The notes beneath the pieces are model-generated. The model did not search any database and had not been told where the DNA came from. It worked only from the letters and a program-made list of their open reading frames with translations. Shown here in pieces: positions 18,359-26,713 of a DNA stretch of 64,000 nt; position 1 is the first letter of the stretch; the number at the start of each line of letters is the position of its first letter. The position numbers were made by a program, and so were the translations under genes. The stretch comes from Anaerolineae bacterium (lineage in GTDB: Bacteria > Chloroflexota > Anaerolineae > Anaerolineales > Anaerolineaceae): NCBI GenBank assembly GCA_013178185.1, contig JABLXC010000003.1:109533-173532 (forward strand). Reading direction: 5' to 3'.

Positions 18359-19861
18359 ATGATTATTCATCCACTTATACTGCTGACCTTCTTCCCCCTG
18401 GCGGGGGTGCTGTTGGTCGTCTTCTTGCCATCAGAAAGTAAAAAGGCTATTCGGTGGGCGGCTCTAGGCGCTTCGCTGGCGACGTTTGCGATTTCATTAT
18501 GGATGCTTTCGCTTTACCGCGTCTCTGAAAGCGGAATGCAATTGGTTATCAATCAGCCCTGGTTCAAGATTGGCGCTTCTCAGGTCAGTTTTATCATGGG
18601 CGTGGATGGCGTCAGCATCTTACTGGTGTTGTTAACTACCTTTCTGACTCCTATTTCGATCCTTTCTACCTGGACGGCGGTTCAGGAGCGAGTTAAAGGA
18701 TTCATGCTGTTCTTCTTGCTGCTGGAAACCGGCATGTTGGGGGTTTTCCTGGCGCTCGATCTGGTGCTTTTTTACATCTTCTGGGAATTTACGCTCATTC
18801 CGATGATTTTCCTGATCGGCATCTGGGGTGGCGAAAACAGGGTCTATGCGGCTGTAAAATTTTTCATCTTTACAATGGCGGGTTCGGTTTTGATGCTGCT
18901 GGCGATCCTGTACCTTGGTTTGCAAGCCGGGACGTTCTCCTTTACAGAACTGAGTGCCAGCCGCGGCCTGTTTGCGGCCGCACAGACCTGGTTGTTCCTT
19001 GCGTTCGGTGTGGCGTTTGCGATCAAGGTGCCGATGTGGCCGTTGCACACCTGGCTGCCCGATGCTCACGTAGAAGCGCCAACCGCTGGTTCGGTGATCC
19101 TGGCGGGCGTTTTGTTGAAGATGGGCGCCTATGGTTTCTTGCGGTTTAACCTCAGCCTGTTTCCCCAGGCGACGTTGCAATTTGCCCCCTGGATGGCAGC
19201 GCTTGCCATCATAGGCATTTTGTATGGCGCTGCGGTTTCTTTTGTGCAAAAGGATATGAAGAAACTGGTGGCTTTTTCCTCGGTCAGCCATCTGGGATTT
19301 GTTGTTCTAGGCATTTTCGCGCTCAATTCTCAGGGAATGTCCGGCGCGGTTCTGCAGATGGTGAACCATGGCTTGAGCACCGGCGCCCTGTTTTTGATTG
19401 TAGGGATGCTCTACGAGCGGCGGCACACCCGCGCGCTTTCAGAATTCGGCGGCGTGTGGAAAAGTATGCCCATTCTTGGCGGCCTCGCGCTGGTGGTGAT
19501 GCTCTCCTCGGTTGGATTGCCGGGATTGAATGGTTTTGTGGGTGAATTTACCATCCTGCTGGGGACTTTCGGCTCGAAAGTTCTCGGCAGTCCCTGGTTT
19601 GCCGGGGTGGCTACCGTTGGCGTCATTCTGGCGGCGGTTTACTTGCTCCACTGGTTTGAGAGCGTCTTTTTGGGCGCGATTCGCAAAGAAGAAAATCGCG
19701 TCCTGGTGGACCTCAACTGGCGTGAAATTTTGACCCTTGCACCGCTGCTCATCGTCATTTTTTGGATTGGCCTTTATCCTAAGCCATTTTTCAATCTTAT
19801 CAACCCCGGTGTGGAGCAACTGGCAGCGCTGCTGCAATCCGCGACCGTAGCGTTGCACTAG
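18359..19861 (+). CDS. nuoM: NADH-quinone oxidoreductase subunit M
   Basis: 500-residue antiporter-like proton-pumping subunit with about 14 TM helices. The key Glu lies in YIFWEFTLIPMIFLIGIWGG, and the Lys-containing block VPMWPLHTWLPDAHVEAPTAGS is intact. A TTG at 18335 is in frame, but AAGGAAGG (18348-18355) stands a few nt before the ATG at 18359, and the protein then begins directly with helix 1, so the ATG was chosen. It is followed 13 bp later by nuoN. Confidence 0.95.
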   Translation: MIIHPLILLTFFPLAGVLLVVFLPSESKKAIRWAALGASLATFAISLWMLSLYRVSESGMQLVINQPWFKIGASQVSFIMGVDGVSILLVLLTTFLTPISILSTWTAVQERVKGFMLFFLLLETGMLGVFLALDLVLFYIFWEFTLIPMIFLIGIWGGENRVYAAVKFFIFTMAGSVLMLLAILYLGLQAGTFSFTELSASRGLFAAAQTWLFLAFGVAFAIKVPMWPLHTWLPDAHVEAPTAGSVILAGVLLKMGAYGFLRFNLSLFPQATLQFAPWMAALAIIGILYGAAVSFVQKDMKKLVAFSSVSHLGFVVLGIFALNSQGMSGAVLQMVNHGLSTGALFLIVGMLYERRHTRALSEFGGVWKSMPILGGLALVVMLSSVGLPGLNGFVGEFTILLGTFGSKVLGSPWFAGVATVGVILAAVYLLHWFESVFLGAIRKEENRVLVDLNWREILTLAPLLIVIFWIGLYPKPFFNLINPGVEQLAALLQSATVALH

Positions 19862-19874
19862 CAGGGAGGTGGAG

Positions 19875-21320
19875 ATGACCCTTACAGATTTGATGACAAT
19901 CCTTCCGCTAGCCGTGTTGGTCGCCTGGACAACGGCGCTTTTGTTGGTGGATTTATGGATCCCGAAAGACCGCAAAGGCATTACTGCCCTGTTGGCTGCT
20001 TTTGGACTTGCGCTTACCCTGGGGCTTTCTCTGGCGCGCGGCCAGCAACCCCGGCAGGCTTTTGGCGGTATGGTGGTAGTGGATGGTTTTGCCGTTTTTC
20101 TGGATGTGATTTTCCTCGCTTCTGGCCTGGCTTCGATTGCCCTGGCTCACGATTACCTGAAGCGTATGAACATCGTGCGCGGCGAGTATTACTCGCTCTT
20201 GTTGTATGCCATCAGCGGTATGATGCTGATGACTTACGCTTATGACTTGATTATCGTCTTTCTGGCGTTGGAACTGCTTTCCATCCCACTCTACATACTT
20301 TCTGGTTTTGTCCGGCTAAACCTGCGTTCAGAAGAAGCGGCTCTCAAATATTTCCTGCTGGGGACCTTTTCTTCCGGCCTGGTGCTATACGGGATTGCAC
20401 TGATCTTTGCCGCTACCGCCCGAACGGACCTGCCGGGCATCCTGGCGGCGGTTGAGCTGGCGCCGGCTAACCTCACTATGTTCCTGGTGGGCGGCGCGCT
20501 CCTGCTGGTCGGTTTTAGCTTCAAAGGCGCGATTGTCCCATTCCACGAATGGGCGCCGGATGTATATCAGGGCGCGCCATCCTCGGTGACAGCGTTTATG
20601 TCGGTGGGCGCCAAGGCAGCCGGGTTTGCAGCCCTGATGCGGGTCTTTGTGGTGGCTTTTCCATCTCTCTCCACTGATCTTACACCGGTTCTATGGGGTC
20701 TGGCAGCGGTTACGATGGTGTTTGGCAATATCGTTGCCCTGGCGCAAACCAACCTCAAGCGATTGCTGGCTTATTCCAGCATAGCCCAATCTGGATACCT
20801 GATGATGGCTTTTGTGCCCTATGGGCAGGGAATCGTGCTCAGCGATACGATTGCCGCCATGCTGTTTTTCCTGGTGGGGTATGCTTTGACTACCCTCGGC
20901 GCATGGGCGGTGGTGATTGCCGTGGAAAAAGCGGAAGGCAGAGGGTTAGAGTTGCAAGATTATGCCGGCTTGGGACGCAAATACCCTCTCCTGGGTGCAG
21001 CGATGACGGTCTTTATGCTTTCTTTTATTGGCGCTCCGCCTACGTTGGGCTTTTGGGGAAAGTTTTATCTCTTCCGCACTGCAGTCGAGGGTGGTTTTAC
21101 TTCGCTAGCGCTGTTGGGTCTGGTTGCGTCAATCTTCTCGGCTTACTATTATCTGCGCGTCGTGGTGATGATGTTCATGCGTCCCGGAGAACCGGAAGCG
21201 CGCCGTGATCCCTGGCTGGTTTTGACCGCCGGGGTATCTGCGCTGGCTGTGGTTGGCTTCAGTCTGGTTCCGGGTTCCTTGCTGAACCTGGCGCTGCAAG
21301 CGGTGCTGAAGCTGTTGTAG
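19875..21320 (+). CDS. nuoN: NADH-quinone oxidoreductase subunit N
   Basis: 481-residue antiporter-like subunit with about 14 TM helices, nearest to the quinone module. It has the Glu-containing FLALELLSIPLYILSGF and the Lys block GFSFKGAIVPFHEWAPDVYQ expected for the family. An in-frame GTG at 19869 falls inside the ribosome site AGGGAGG (19863-19869), so the ATG at 19875 was chosen. Last gene of the complex I operon, followed 19 bp later by a strong terminator. Confidence 0.95.
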   Translation: MTLTDLMTILPLAVLVAWTTALLLVDLWIPKDRKGITALLAAFGLALTLGLSLARGQQPRQAFGGMVVVDGFAVFLDVIFLASGLASIALAHDYLKRMNIVRGEYYSLLLYAISGMMLMTYAYDLIIVFLALELLSIPLYILSGFVRLNLRSEEAALKYFLLGTFSSGLVLYGIALIFAATARTDLPGILAAVELAPANLTMFLVGGALLLVGFSFKGAIVPFHEWAPDVYQGAPSSVTAFMSVGAKAAGFAALMRVFVVAFPSLSTDLTPVLWGLAAVTMVFGNIVALAQTNLKRLLAYSSIAQSGYLMMAFVPYGQGIVLSDTIAAMLFFLVGYALTTLGAWAVVIAVEKAEGRGLELQDYAGLGRKYPLLGAAMTVFMLSFIGAPPTLGFWGKFYLFRTAVEGGFTSLALLGLVASIFSAYYYLRVVVMMFMRPGEPEARRDPWLVLTAGVSALAVVGFSLVPGSLLNLALQAVLKLL

Positions 21321-21339
21321 GAAAGACCTTAATGCTTTG

Positions 21340-21378
21340 CCGGCTGGGGAAAAAGGATGTCCCGGCCGGCTTTTTGTT
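21340..21378 (+). terminator. Rho-independent terminator of the nuo operon
   Basis: GCCGGCTGGGGA (21340-21351) pairs with TCCCGGCCGGC (21360-21370) with one bulge, and TTTTTGTTT follows. It closes the 14-gene complex I unit. Confidence 0.9.
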
Positions 21379-21530
21379 TCCTCCAAATTCGTCAATTTTT
21401 GTCTGAAGGTCCTGTGGGTGGGTATCCTTCTGGTTCTTGCGATATCTGTGTTCCTGCCCAGAATGCGACGGTAAGTTGTGGCCAGTCACGTGCTTGGATA
21501 TATAAACTTTCTGGACATATCAATATTTGC

Positions 21531-21559
21531 TTGACAATCAAAAAAAATCCTCATATACT
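21531..21559 (+). promoter_or_regulatory. Consensus promoter of the hydantoin operon
   Basis: TTGACA (21531-21536), exactly 17 nt, then TATACT (21554-21559). An A-run lies in the spacer. The start of transcription should fall near 21566. It drives the racemase-M20-hydantoinase operon starting at 21794. Confidence 0.85.
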
Positions 21560-21567
21560 GAGAATCG

Positions 21568-21586
21568 TTAATTGTATGACAATTAA
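21568..21586 (+). promoter_or_regulatory. GntR/FadR-type operator at the transcription start
   Basis: TTAATTGT-ATG-ACAATTAA is a perfect 8+3+8 palindrome. Its core TTGTATGACAA fits the TNGTNNNACNA pattern known for FadR-subfamily GntR repressors. It lies at about +1 to +20 of the promoter just upstream, where a bound repressor would block transcription. No GntR gene is present in the window, so the regulator would be encoded elsewhere. Confidence 0.65.
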
Positions 21587-21793
21587 AGTTGTTCGGCGTA
21601 TCTATTGGTGATGAAGAAGAAAGAAAGATCGGCGCCTTCTGCTCTTCTTGTTGATGAACCAATCGCCGGGCAGGACCTTTTCAGACCAACCCAGGTTACC
21701 AGCTTGCCCAATCTCTGCCTGGTTATTCCAAAGATGTACTGGTAGTAGAGAAGAGGTATTCAAAAAATTCTGCTTCAGAGGTTATAAGGTTCG
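21587..21793 (+). other. 207-nt untranslated leader without a recognised gene
   Basis: The stretch between the operator and the racemase start holds no recognised RNA element. A 44-codon open frame (ATG 21611, stop 21743-21745) starts with a Lys-rich segment but has no good ribosome site and matches no family I recognise. It may be chance, a leader peptide, or a remnant. No terminator-like hairpin is visible. Confidence 0.4.
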
Positions 21794-22561
21794 ATGCCAA
21801 AAGCCCTGGTAATCAATCCAAACACTTCGTTATCCATGTCTTCAGATATTCGATCAACAGCAGAAAGGGTGTTTACGCCCCCTTGGGAAGTAACGGTAGC
21901 GAATGCGCTTTCTGGTCCAGAGTCCTTAGAATCCTGGTACGATTACCACCTTGCAAGCGTGGCGATCTTACCATTGTTGGCACAGCATTCCGATGTAGAT
22001 GGGATTGTGCTTGCCTGTTTCGGCGATCCCGGTTTGTATTTGCTCAAAGAGATTAGCAAAGTTCCGGTGGTTGGAATCGCTGAAGCCGCGATGTCGATGA
22101 GTTTGCTGGTTGGCGGCCGGTTCGGGATTCTTGCAGGGATGAACAGAGCAATTCAGTTGATGGATAGTATGGTCCGCACTTATGGCTTAGAAAGCCGGTA
22201 TTGTGGAACCGTTTCTCTCGACATGAGGGTTCTCGATTTTGAAGAAGACCGGACTCAAACATTGAAGACCCTTGAAAAGGCCAGTCAGGAATTGGTAAAG
22301 CGAGGGGCAGATGTACTGTTGCTCGGATGCGCTGGTCTGACCAGTTTTATTGAAGAAGTTCAAGCGCTTGTTCCTGTTTTAATGATCGATCCGGTAGAAG
22401 CAGGGTGCCGTATGCTTCAGGCTGTTGTGGAGGCAAAATTAAATACCAGTCATTCAGGCCTTTACAGTGTACCAGCGCCGCAGCGGATGAATCATCTAGA
22501 AAAAGTATTTTCACGCGAAATGGCTGAATATTTGCTGAATAGAGGAAAAAAAGGGCAGTAA
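21794..22561 (+). CDS. Aspartate/glutamate/hydantoin racemase family protein
   Basis: 255 residues of the Asp/Glu racemase superfamily (two alpha/beta domains). The family uses two cysteines as acid and base. They are visible in VLACFGDPGLY (about residue 76) and LLLGCAGLT (about residue 180). The N-terminal INPNTSLSM segment is typical of hydantoin racemases. First gene of a three-gene operon with an M20 amidohydrolase and a cyclic amidohydrolase, the set needed to turn D,L-5-substituted hydantoins into one amino-acid enantiomer, so a hydantoin racemase role is likely. The exact substrate is unknown. The ribosome site (GAGGTTATAAGG) is spaced loosely. Confidence 0.8.
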   Translation: MPKALVINPNTSLSMSSDIRSTAERVFTPPWEVTVANALSGPESLESWYDYHLASVAILPLLAQHSDVDGIVLACFGDPGLYLLKEISKVPVVGIAEAAMSMSLLVGGRFGILAGMNRAIQLMDSMVRTYGLESRYCGTVSLDMRVLDFEEDRTQTLKTLEKASQELVKRGADVLLLGCAGLTSFIEEVQALVPVLMIDPVEAGCRMLQAVVEAKLNTSHSGLYSVPAPQRMNHLEKVFSREMAEYLLNRGKKGQ

Positions 22562-22568
22562 CTTTTTC

Positions 22569-23819
22569 ATGACGAAGTTTTCATCCGAAAATCTGACAAG
22601 CCTTATCTCTTCCTCCTGGCAGGCGGGAATGATCGAATTCTGCCAGCGCCTGGTTCAGACGCCCAGTTTATCGGGCAATGAAGAACGAGTCGCAGCCCTG
22701 ATTCAGGATGAGATGAAGGTTTTTCAATTTGATGAAGTCTGGGTGGATGAAATCGGGAATGTCATCGGCAGAATGAAGGGTGGGCGAGGACCTTCGCTCC
22801 AATTTAACTGCCACATGGACCAGGTAGATATTGGGGATATGGCAGCCTGGCAACATGACCCGTTTGGTGGAGAAATTGTTCAGGGTGCGATCTGGGGACG
22901 CGGCGCCAGCGATACCAAAGGTGCTATTGCCGCGCAAATTCATGCACTTGGTAGGCTTAAACAATTGGGTATCCCCTTATATGGTGACGTCTACATGGTG
23001 TGCGTGGTTCAAGAAGAGACGGGCAGCTGGGGAACCAAGCACCTGCTCGACCATTTCAGGACAGATCTGGCTGTGCTGGGTGAGGCAACCGGAAACCAGG
23101 TCGCGAACGGCCATCGCGGGAGAACCGAAATCCTGGTTGAGCTTCAGGGTGTCAGCGTTCATGCGGCTGCAGCAGAAAAACGGATCAATCCGCTGTATGC
23201 GCTTTCATCCTTTTTGCAAGAAATTGCCAAACTGCCGGTTTCGATCAGCGAATCACTGGGAAGAAATTTGGTGACGCCAACTCGTTGTTATACAGACCAG
23301 TCGAGCGGGAATATGTCGCCGGGTCTGGTCAGGCTGCATGTGGATTGGCGCAGCCTTCCAGAGGATTCACTGGAGAATTTCTTGCGGACTCTGCAAGAGA
23401 TGGTTGATCGGGTCTGCATTCCTCCTGTCCAAGGGACAGTCAAGCTATATACAACTCCTGTTACATCATACAACGGTTATCGCGATGTTCTCCCTGCACA
23501 TGCGCCAGCTTATCTATTGGATGAGGAGGATGCGCTTCCAGCTGCGGCCTGTAACGTGTTGGAGGGCGCGTTAAACCGTAAAGTTGCGGTAAAGCCTTGG
23601 GGCTTTACCACCGATGGAGGTTATCTGGTGCGAGCGGGAGTTCCTGCCATTGGGTTTTCGCCCTGCGAGGAAAAATATGCGCACACTGTCCATGATCAAG
23701 TGAGTATTGCATTGTTAAAAGAAGCTCTTGCTGGCACGATGGCGTTGGCAGTTTACCTGCCTGAGGAATATGAAAAAAAATCAAATGACGGACGAGCTGC
23801 TGGAAACCAAATGGGATAG
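22569..23819 (+). CDS. M20 family metallo-amidohydrolase (ArgE/DapE/carbamoylase type)
   Basis: 416 residues. Two-zinc M20 fold with the ligands visible in order: HMDQVD (about 80), GRGASDTKGAIAAQ (about 115), the EE pair in VVQEETGSWG (about 150), and a late His in AHTVHDQVS. A dimerisation lid lies between. Family members deacylate N-acyl amino acids or hydrolyse N-carbamoyl amino acids. Its place between a hydantoin racemase-like gene and a hydantoinase points to N-carbamoyl-amino-acid hydrolysis, but this is inferred from context. It starts 7 bp after the racemase stop. Confidence 0.8.
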   Translation: MTKFSSENLTSLISSSWQAGMIEFCQRLVQTPSLSGNEERVAALIQDEMKVFQFDEVWVDEIGNVIGRMKGGRGPSLQFNCHMDQVDIGDMAAWQHDPFGGEIVQGAIWGRGASDTKGAIAAQIHALGRLKQLGIPLYGDVYMVCVVQEETGSWGTKHLLDHFRTDLAVLGEATGNQVANGHRGRTEILVELQGVSVHAAAAEKRINPLYALSSFLQEIAKLPVSISESLGRNLVTPTRCYTDQSSGNMSPGLVRLHVDWRSLPEDSLENFLRTLQEMVDRVCIPPVQGTVKLYTTPVTSYNGYRDVLPAHAPAYLLDEEDALPAAACNVLEGALNRKVAVKPWGFTTDGGYLVRAGVPAIGFSPCEEKYAHTVHDQVSIALLKEALAGTMALAVYLPEEYEKKSNDGRAAGNQMG

Positions 23820-23858
23820 AGCGTTCGCTCATCCTGAATTATCCTTGCTGTGCGTTCC

Positions 23859-23879
23859 GCAGATCTAAGAAGGATCTGC
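23859..23879 (+). repeat. Intercistronic hairpin before the hydantoinase gene
   Basis: GCAGATC-7 nt-GATCTGC, a perfect 7-bp inverted repeat with no U-run after it. It lies in the 100-bp gap between the M20 and hydantoinase genes. It is more likely an RNA processing or stability element than a terminator. Confidence 0.5.
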
Positions 23880-23919
23880 ATATTGGATAAAAATTGTCAC
23901 TTAATGAAGGAGATGTATC

Positions 23920-25305
23920 ATGTCTGAAAAAAAGCTACTTGTGAAGGGAGGCCAGCTTGTTAGCGAGACTGGGATTATCCCTGGTGATCTTTTGATCGAA
24001 GGTGAACGTATAAAAGCTCAGGGTTTAAAAGGTGCTTTTGACAATATCAACGTGGATGAGGTTGTAGATGCTTCGGGTAAATATGTGTTGCCCGGCCTGG
24101 TTGATCCTCATGTTCACCTTGATTCGCCTTTTATGGGAACAGTTACAGTGCACGATTATAACAGTGGTACCATCGCGGCTGCATATGGCGGAACCACGAC
24201 GGTGATTAGTTTTAGCACGCAGCCCAAAGGCGGTTCATTGTTGGAGAATCTGGAACAAACAGAAAAAAAGGCGCGGGATCAAGCCTATATTGATTGGAGC
24301 TTGCATGGCATTTTGCTGGATGCCGGCCCGAAAACCTTGACCGAAATTCCAAAACTGGTCGAGGCGGGCGTTCCATCATACAAATGTTTTACAACTTACC
24401 GTCACGCTGACCGTTTGATGGACGATGACAGCATCCTCAAGCTCCTTGAAGTTACAGCGGAGGTTGGCGGCATTTTGATGGTACATTGCGAAAATGACAC
24501 CATCCTGGAATATTATTTGCGGAAGGAGCTTGCGCGTGGCCACTTTTCGCCGATTTACCACGCTCGCACCCGGCCGCCCTCAGCAGAGAATATTGCTATC
24601 CAACGCATTATTGACTTGATGAAAGAAGTGGTGGCAAAGGTTTATATCGTGCACACCTCGACCGCTGAAAGCGTGGAGATTATTCAATCAGCGCGAGTTC
24701 AGGGACTGCCTATTCACAGTGAAACCTGCCCACATTATCTAACTCTGACTGAGAAGGAGCTGGAGGGGGAAAACGGTCAGTTTTTTATTTGTAGCCCGCC
24801 CTTACGAGTGGAAAGGGATATCGAAGCTCTGTGGATTGGACTGGCAAATGGCTGCGTGGAGACCGTTGGAAGCGATGATGCGGGCGTTTCGCCGCAAGAC
24901 AACCTTCGTCTGGCGCAAGGCCGCTTTGATAAAGTCCCAAGCGGTATGTCGGGGATTGAACCCAGGCTGTCCATCCTCTACACAGAGGGCGTTTGTAAAG
25001 GCAAAATTGACTTGCCAAAACTGGTTTCTGTGACTTCAACTGCTCCTGCGAAAATATTTGGCTTATATCCGCAAAAGGGACACCTGGGCGCCGGGGCAGA
25101 CGCCGATGTGGTCATCTATGATCCGGAACCAGAATGGGTGATGAGCGCAAAAAATCACCACATGAACACAGACTTTTCTCCTTTTGAAGGTTTCAAGATC
25201 AAAGGTAAAGTCGAATCTGTGCTCTGCCGCGGCTCGTTTGTCATTAGAGACGGAGCGCTGGTTGGAAAAGCGGGTCACGGGAAACGGATTTTCAGACGAC
25301 TTTAG
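23920..25305 (+). CDS. Hydantoinase / dihydropyrimidinase family cyclic amidohydrolase
   Basis: 461 residues, amidohydrolase superfamily with a binuclear metal site. Ligands in order: His64 and His66 (DPHVHLDS), carbamylated Lys155 (PSYKCFTTY), His189 (MVHCEND), His245 (IVHTSTAES) and Asp319 (GSDDAG). It opens cyclic ureides such as 5-substituted hydantoins or dihydropyrimidines to N-carbamoyl products. Allantoinase is an alternative within the family. AAGGAG lies before the ATG. Last gene of the operon, with a terminator 22 bp after it. No transporter is encoded in the operon. Confidence 0.87.
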   Translation: MSEKKLLVKGGQLVSETGIIPGDLLIEGERIKAQGLKGAFDNINVDEVVDASGKYVLPGLVDPHVHLDSPFMGTVTVHDYNSGTIAAAYGGTTTVISFSTQPKGGSLLENLEQTEKKARDQAYIDWSLHGILLDAGPKTLTEIPKLVEAGVPSYKCFTTYRHADRLMDDDSILKLLEVTAEVGGILMVHCENDTILEYYLRKELARGHFSPIYHARTRPPSAENIAIQRIIDLMKEVVAKVYIVHTSTAESVEIIQSARVQGLPIHSETCPHYLTLTEKELEGENGQFFICSPPLRVERDIEALWIGLANGCVETVGSDDAGVSPQDNLRLAQGRFDKVPSGMSGIEPRLSILYTEGVCKGKIDLPKLVSVTSTAPAKIFGLYPQKGHLGAGADADVVIYDPEPEWVMSAKNHHMNTDFSPFEGFKIKGKVESVLCRGSFVIRDGALVGKAGHGKRIFRRL

Positions 25306-25327
25306 GACATTAACGCCTGACAAGAAG

Positions 25328-25370
25328 AGACCGGCAAATGACCTTCACAAGTCTGCGCCGGTCTTTTTGT
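25328..25370 (+). terminator. Rho-independent terminator of the hydantoin operon
   Basis: AGACCGGC (25328-25335) pairs perfectly with GCCGGTCT (25357-25364). A 21-nt loop lies between and a T-run follows. The loop is long but the stem is exact. Confidence 0.82.
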
Positions 25371-25498
25371 TCAGGTTGTGCCGGGCAAAAGAGCTGTACT
25401 CAACTGGCAGCGGCGGACGGTTTTTGAGGTAAAATCTGAAAAAGGGCGTTACGGGCGCTGTTTGGTGATCGTTCGATAACTTTTTTAGAGGAGTGAAG

Positions 25499-25960
25499 AT
25501 GCCCATCGTATTATCCGATTTTCAGGCGGCGTTGGAAAACTTTCACCGTTCGTATGGCGAGTTCTTATCGGCATGCAAGCGACTCAAGCCGGAAGACCGG
25601 GAACGCAGCGGGGTGTGCGGGATCTGGTCGCCAAAACAGGTCGTTGCCCACCTGGCAGGTTGGTTGCGCGAGGAACCGACTACCTTTCGCCAGTTAATCC
25701 GGAATCCAAACTACCACAAGCACTACGACGAAGATGAATTCAATGCCCAATCAGTCGCTGAACGCGCTGCCTGGGATTGGGATCAGACGCTGGCGGATTT
25801 CATCGATTCCTACCGCAGTTATGAGGAAGCGATTACTGAGATCGTTGTTGCCAATCCCCCGGATTGGCGTCCATTTACTGCTATGCTCAAGGTGATGGGG
25901 GATGATTTTCTATTGCATAAAGATCAGCTTATGCAGTGGTTACCCGCTGACCGGCGGTAA
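25499..25960 (+). CDS. DinB/ClbS-like four-helix-bundle protein
   Basis: 153 residues, resembling the DinB/DfsB/ClbS group of small four-helix bundles, some of which bind metal or thiols and act in stress or toxin protection. The visible pattern is a first helix, then GIWSPKQVVAHLAGWLREE (the HxxxW-type segment common to the group), and a final helix ending HKDQLMQWL. No specific function can be given. A GTG at 25493 is in frame but overlaps the ribosome site TAGAGGAG (25486-25493), so the ATG at 25499 was chosen. It stands alone between the hydantoin operon terminator and the MOSC gene. Confidence 0.6.
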   Translation: MPIVLSDFQAALENFHRSYGEFLSACKRLKPEDRERSGVCGIWSPKQVVAHLAGWLREEPTTFRQLIRNPNYHKHYDEDEFNAQSVAERAAWDWDQTLADFIDSYRSYEEAITEIVVANPPDWRPFTAMLKVMGDDFLLHKDQLMQWLPADRR

Positions 25961-26099
25961 GCAACCGAAGCAGCAGAAACTTTTTCGTTTTGCTTTTTGC
26001 CGCCTTTCGTTATAATTTTAAGGGAGCGGCAAGGGCGGCTTGCTCATTTTTTTGCGAGTGCATTTACAAAAAGACTGAGCTCGAATGGAGATTGGTTGC

Positions 26100-26672
26100 A
26101 TGGACAATAAGATCTTGAAAGGAAAAGTAGTCGGCGTGTATGTGGCTGAATCCGGGGATCATTTTCTCTCCACACCTCGGCAAGAAGCCACGGTGACTTT
26201 TGCAGGTTTTGAGGGAGATAGGCATGCCAGTATAACGATGCGCTCTACCAGCCGCACAAGTCGTTATCCACGCAACACAATGATCCGCAACAGCCGCCAG
26301 ATTTCTATCCTGTCTACCGAAGAGTTAGAAAGCCTTGCCGCCGATCTGGGGATTGCCGAGATTAAACCGGAATGGTTGGGCGCGAACTTGCTGGTTTCTG
26401 GCATTCCGATGTTAACACTCCTGCCGCCGGGAACGCGTCTGTACTTCGTAGACCAGGCTGCCCTGGTGGTCGAAGGCTTGAATCGACCGTGCAGTGGGCC
26501 AGGAAAAGTGATTCAGGAACATTATCCAGAAAAAGCGGGCCTGGCTGAAGCCTTTGTCAGGACTGCACTCCAGCGGCGCGGCATCGTCGCCTGGGTAGAG
26601 CGCCCTGGCCGCATCCACCCTGGCGACTCGTTTGAAGCTGCTTTGCCGGATCCGGTCTTGTACCCGTATTGA
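26100..26672 (+). CDS. MOSC domain protein
   Basis: 190-residue single MOSC domain. The domain occurs in molybdenum cofactor sulfurases and in proteins that reduce or handle N-hydroxylated compounds. It keeps GFEGDRHAS (about 36-44) and the conserved Cys131 (NRPCSGPG), which in the family carries sulfur or binds cofactor. A stand-alone MOSC protein of this size resembles the YiiM group, but its substrate is not evident. An ATG at 26085 is also in frame. GGAG at 26087-26090 favours 26100. A TATAAT at 26011 may be its -10, with a weak -35. Confidence 0.78.
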   Translation: MDNKILKGKVVGVYVAESGDHFLSTPRQEATVTFAGFEGDRHASITMRSTSRTSRYPRNTMIRNSRQISILSTEELESLAADLGIAEIKPEWLGANLLVSGIPMLTLLPPGTRLYFVDQAALVVEGLNRPCSGPGKVIQEHYPEKAGLAEAFVRTALQRRGIVAWVERPGRIHPGDSFEAALPDPVLYPY

Positions 26673-26713
26673 TGGGATCATGGTGGCTGCCATAAGGCAG
26701 TCTTTAAAGCGAG

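Noticed and set aside
18632..19291. 219-residue minus-strand ORF inside nuoM
   Set aside because: Shadow frame rich in Arg, Gln and His, fully inside a conserved gene.
21357..21611. 84-residue ORF spanning the hydantoin promoter
   Set aside because: It crosses the nuo terminator and the TTGACA-N17-TATACT promoter, has no ribosome site and an unlikely composition.
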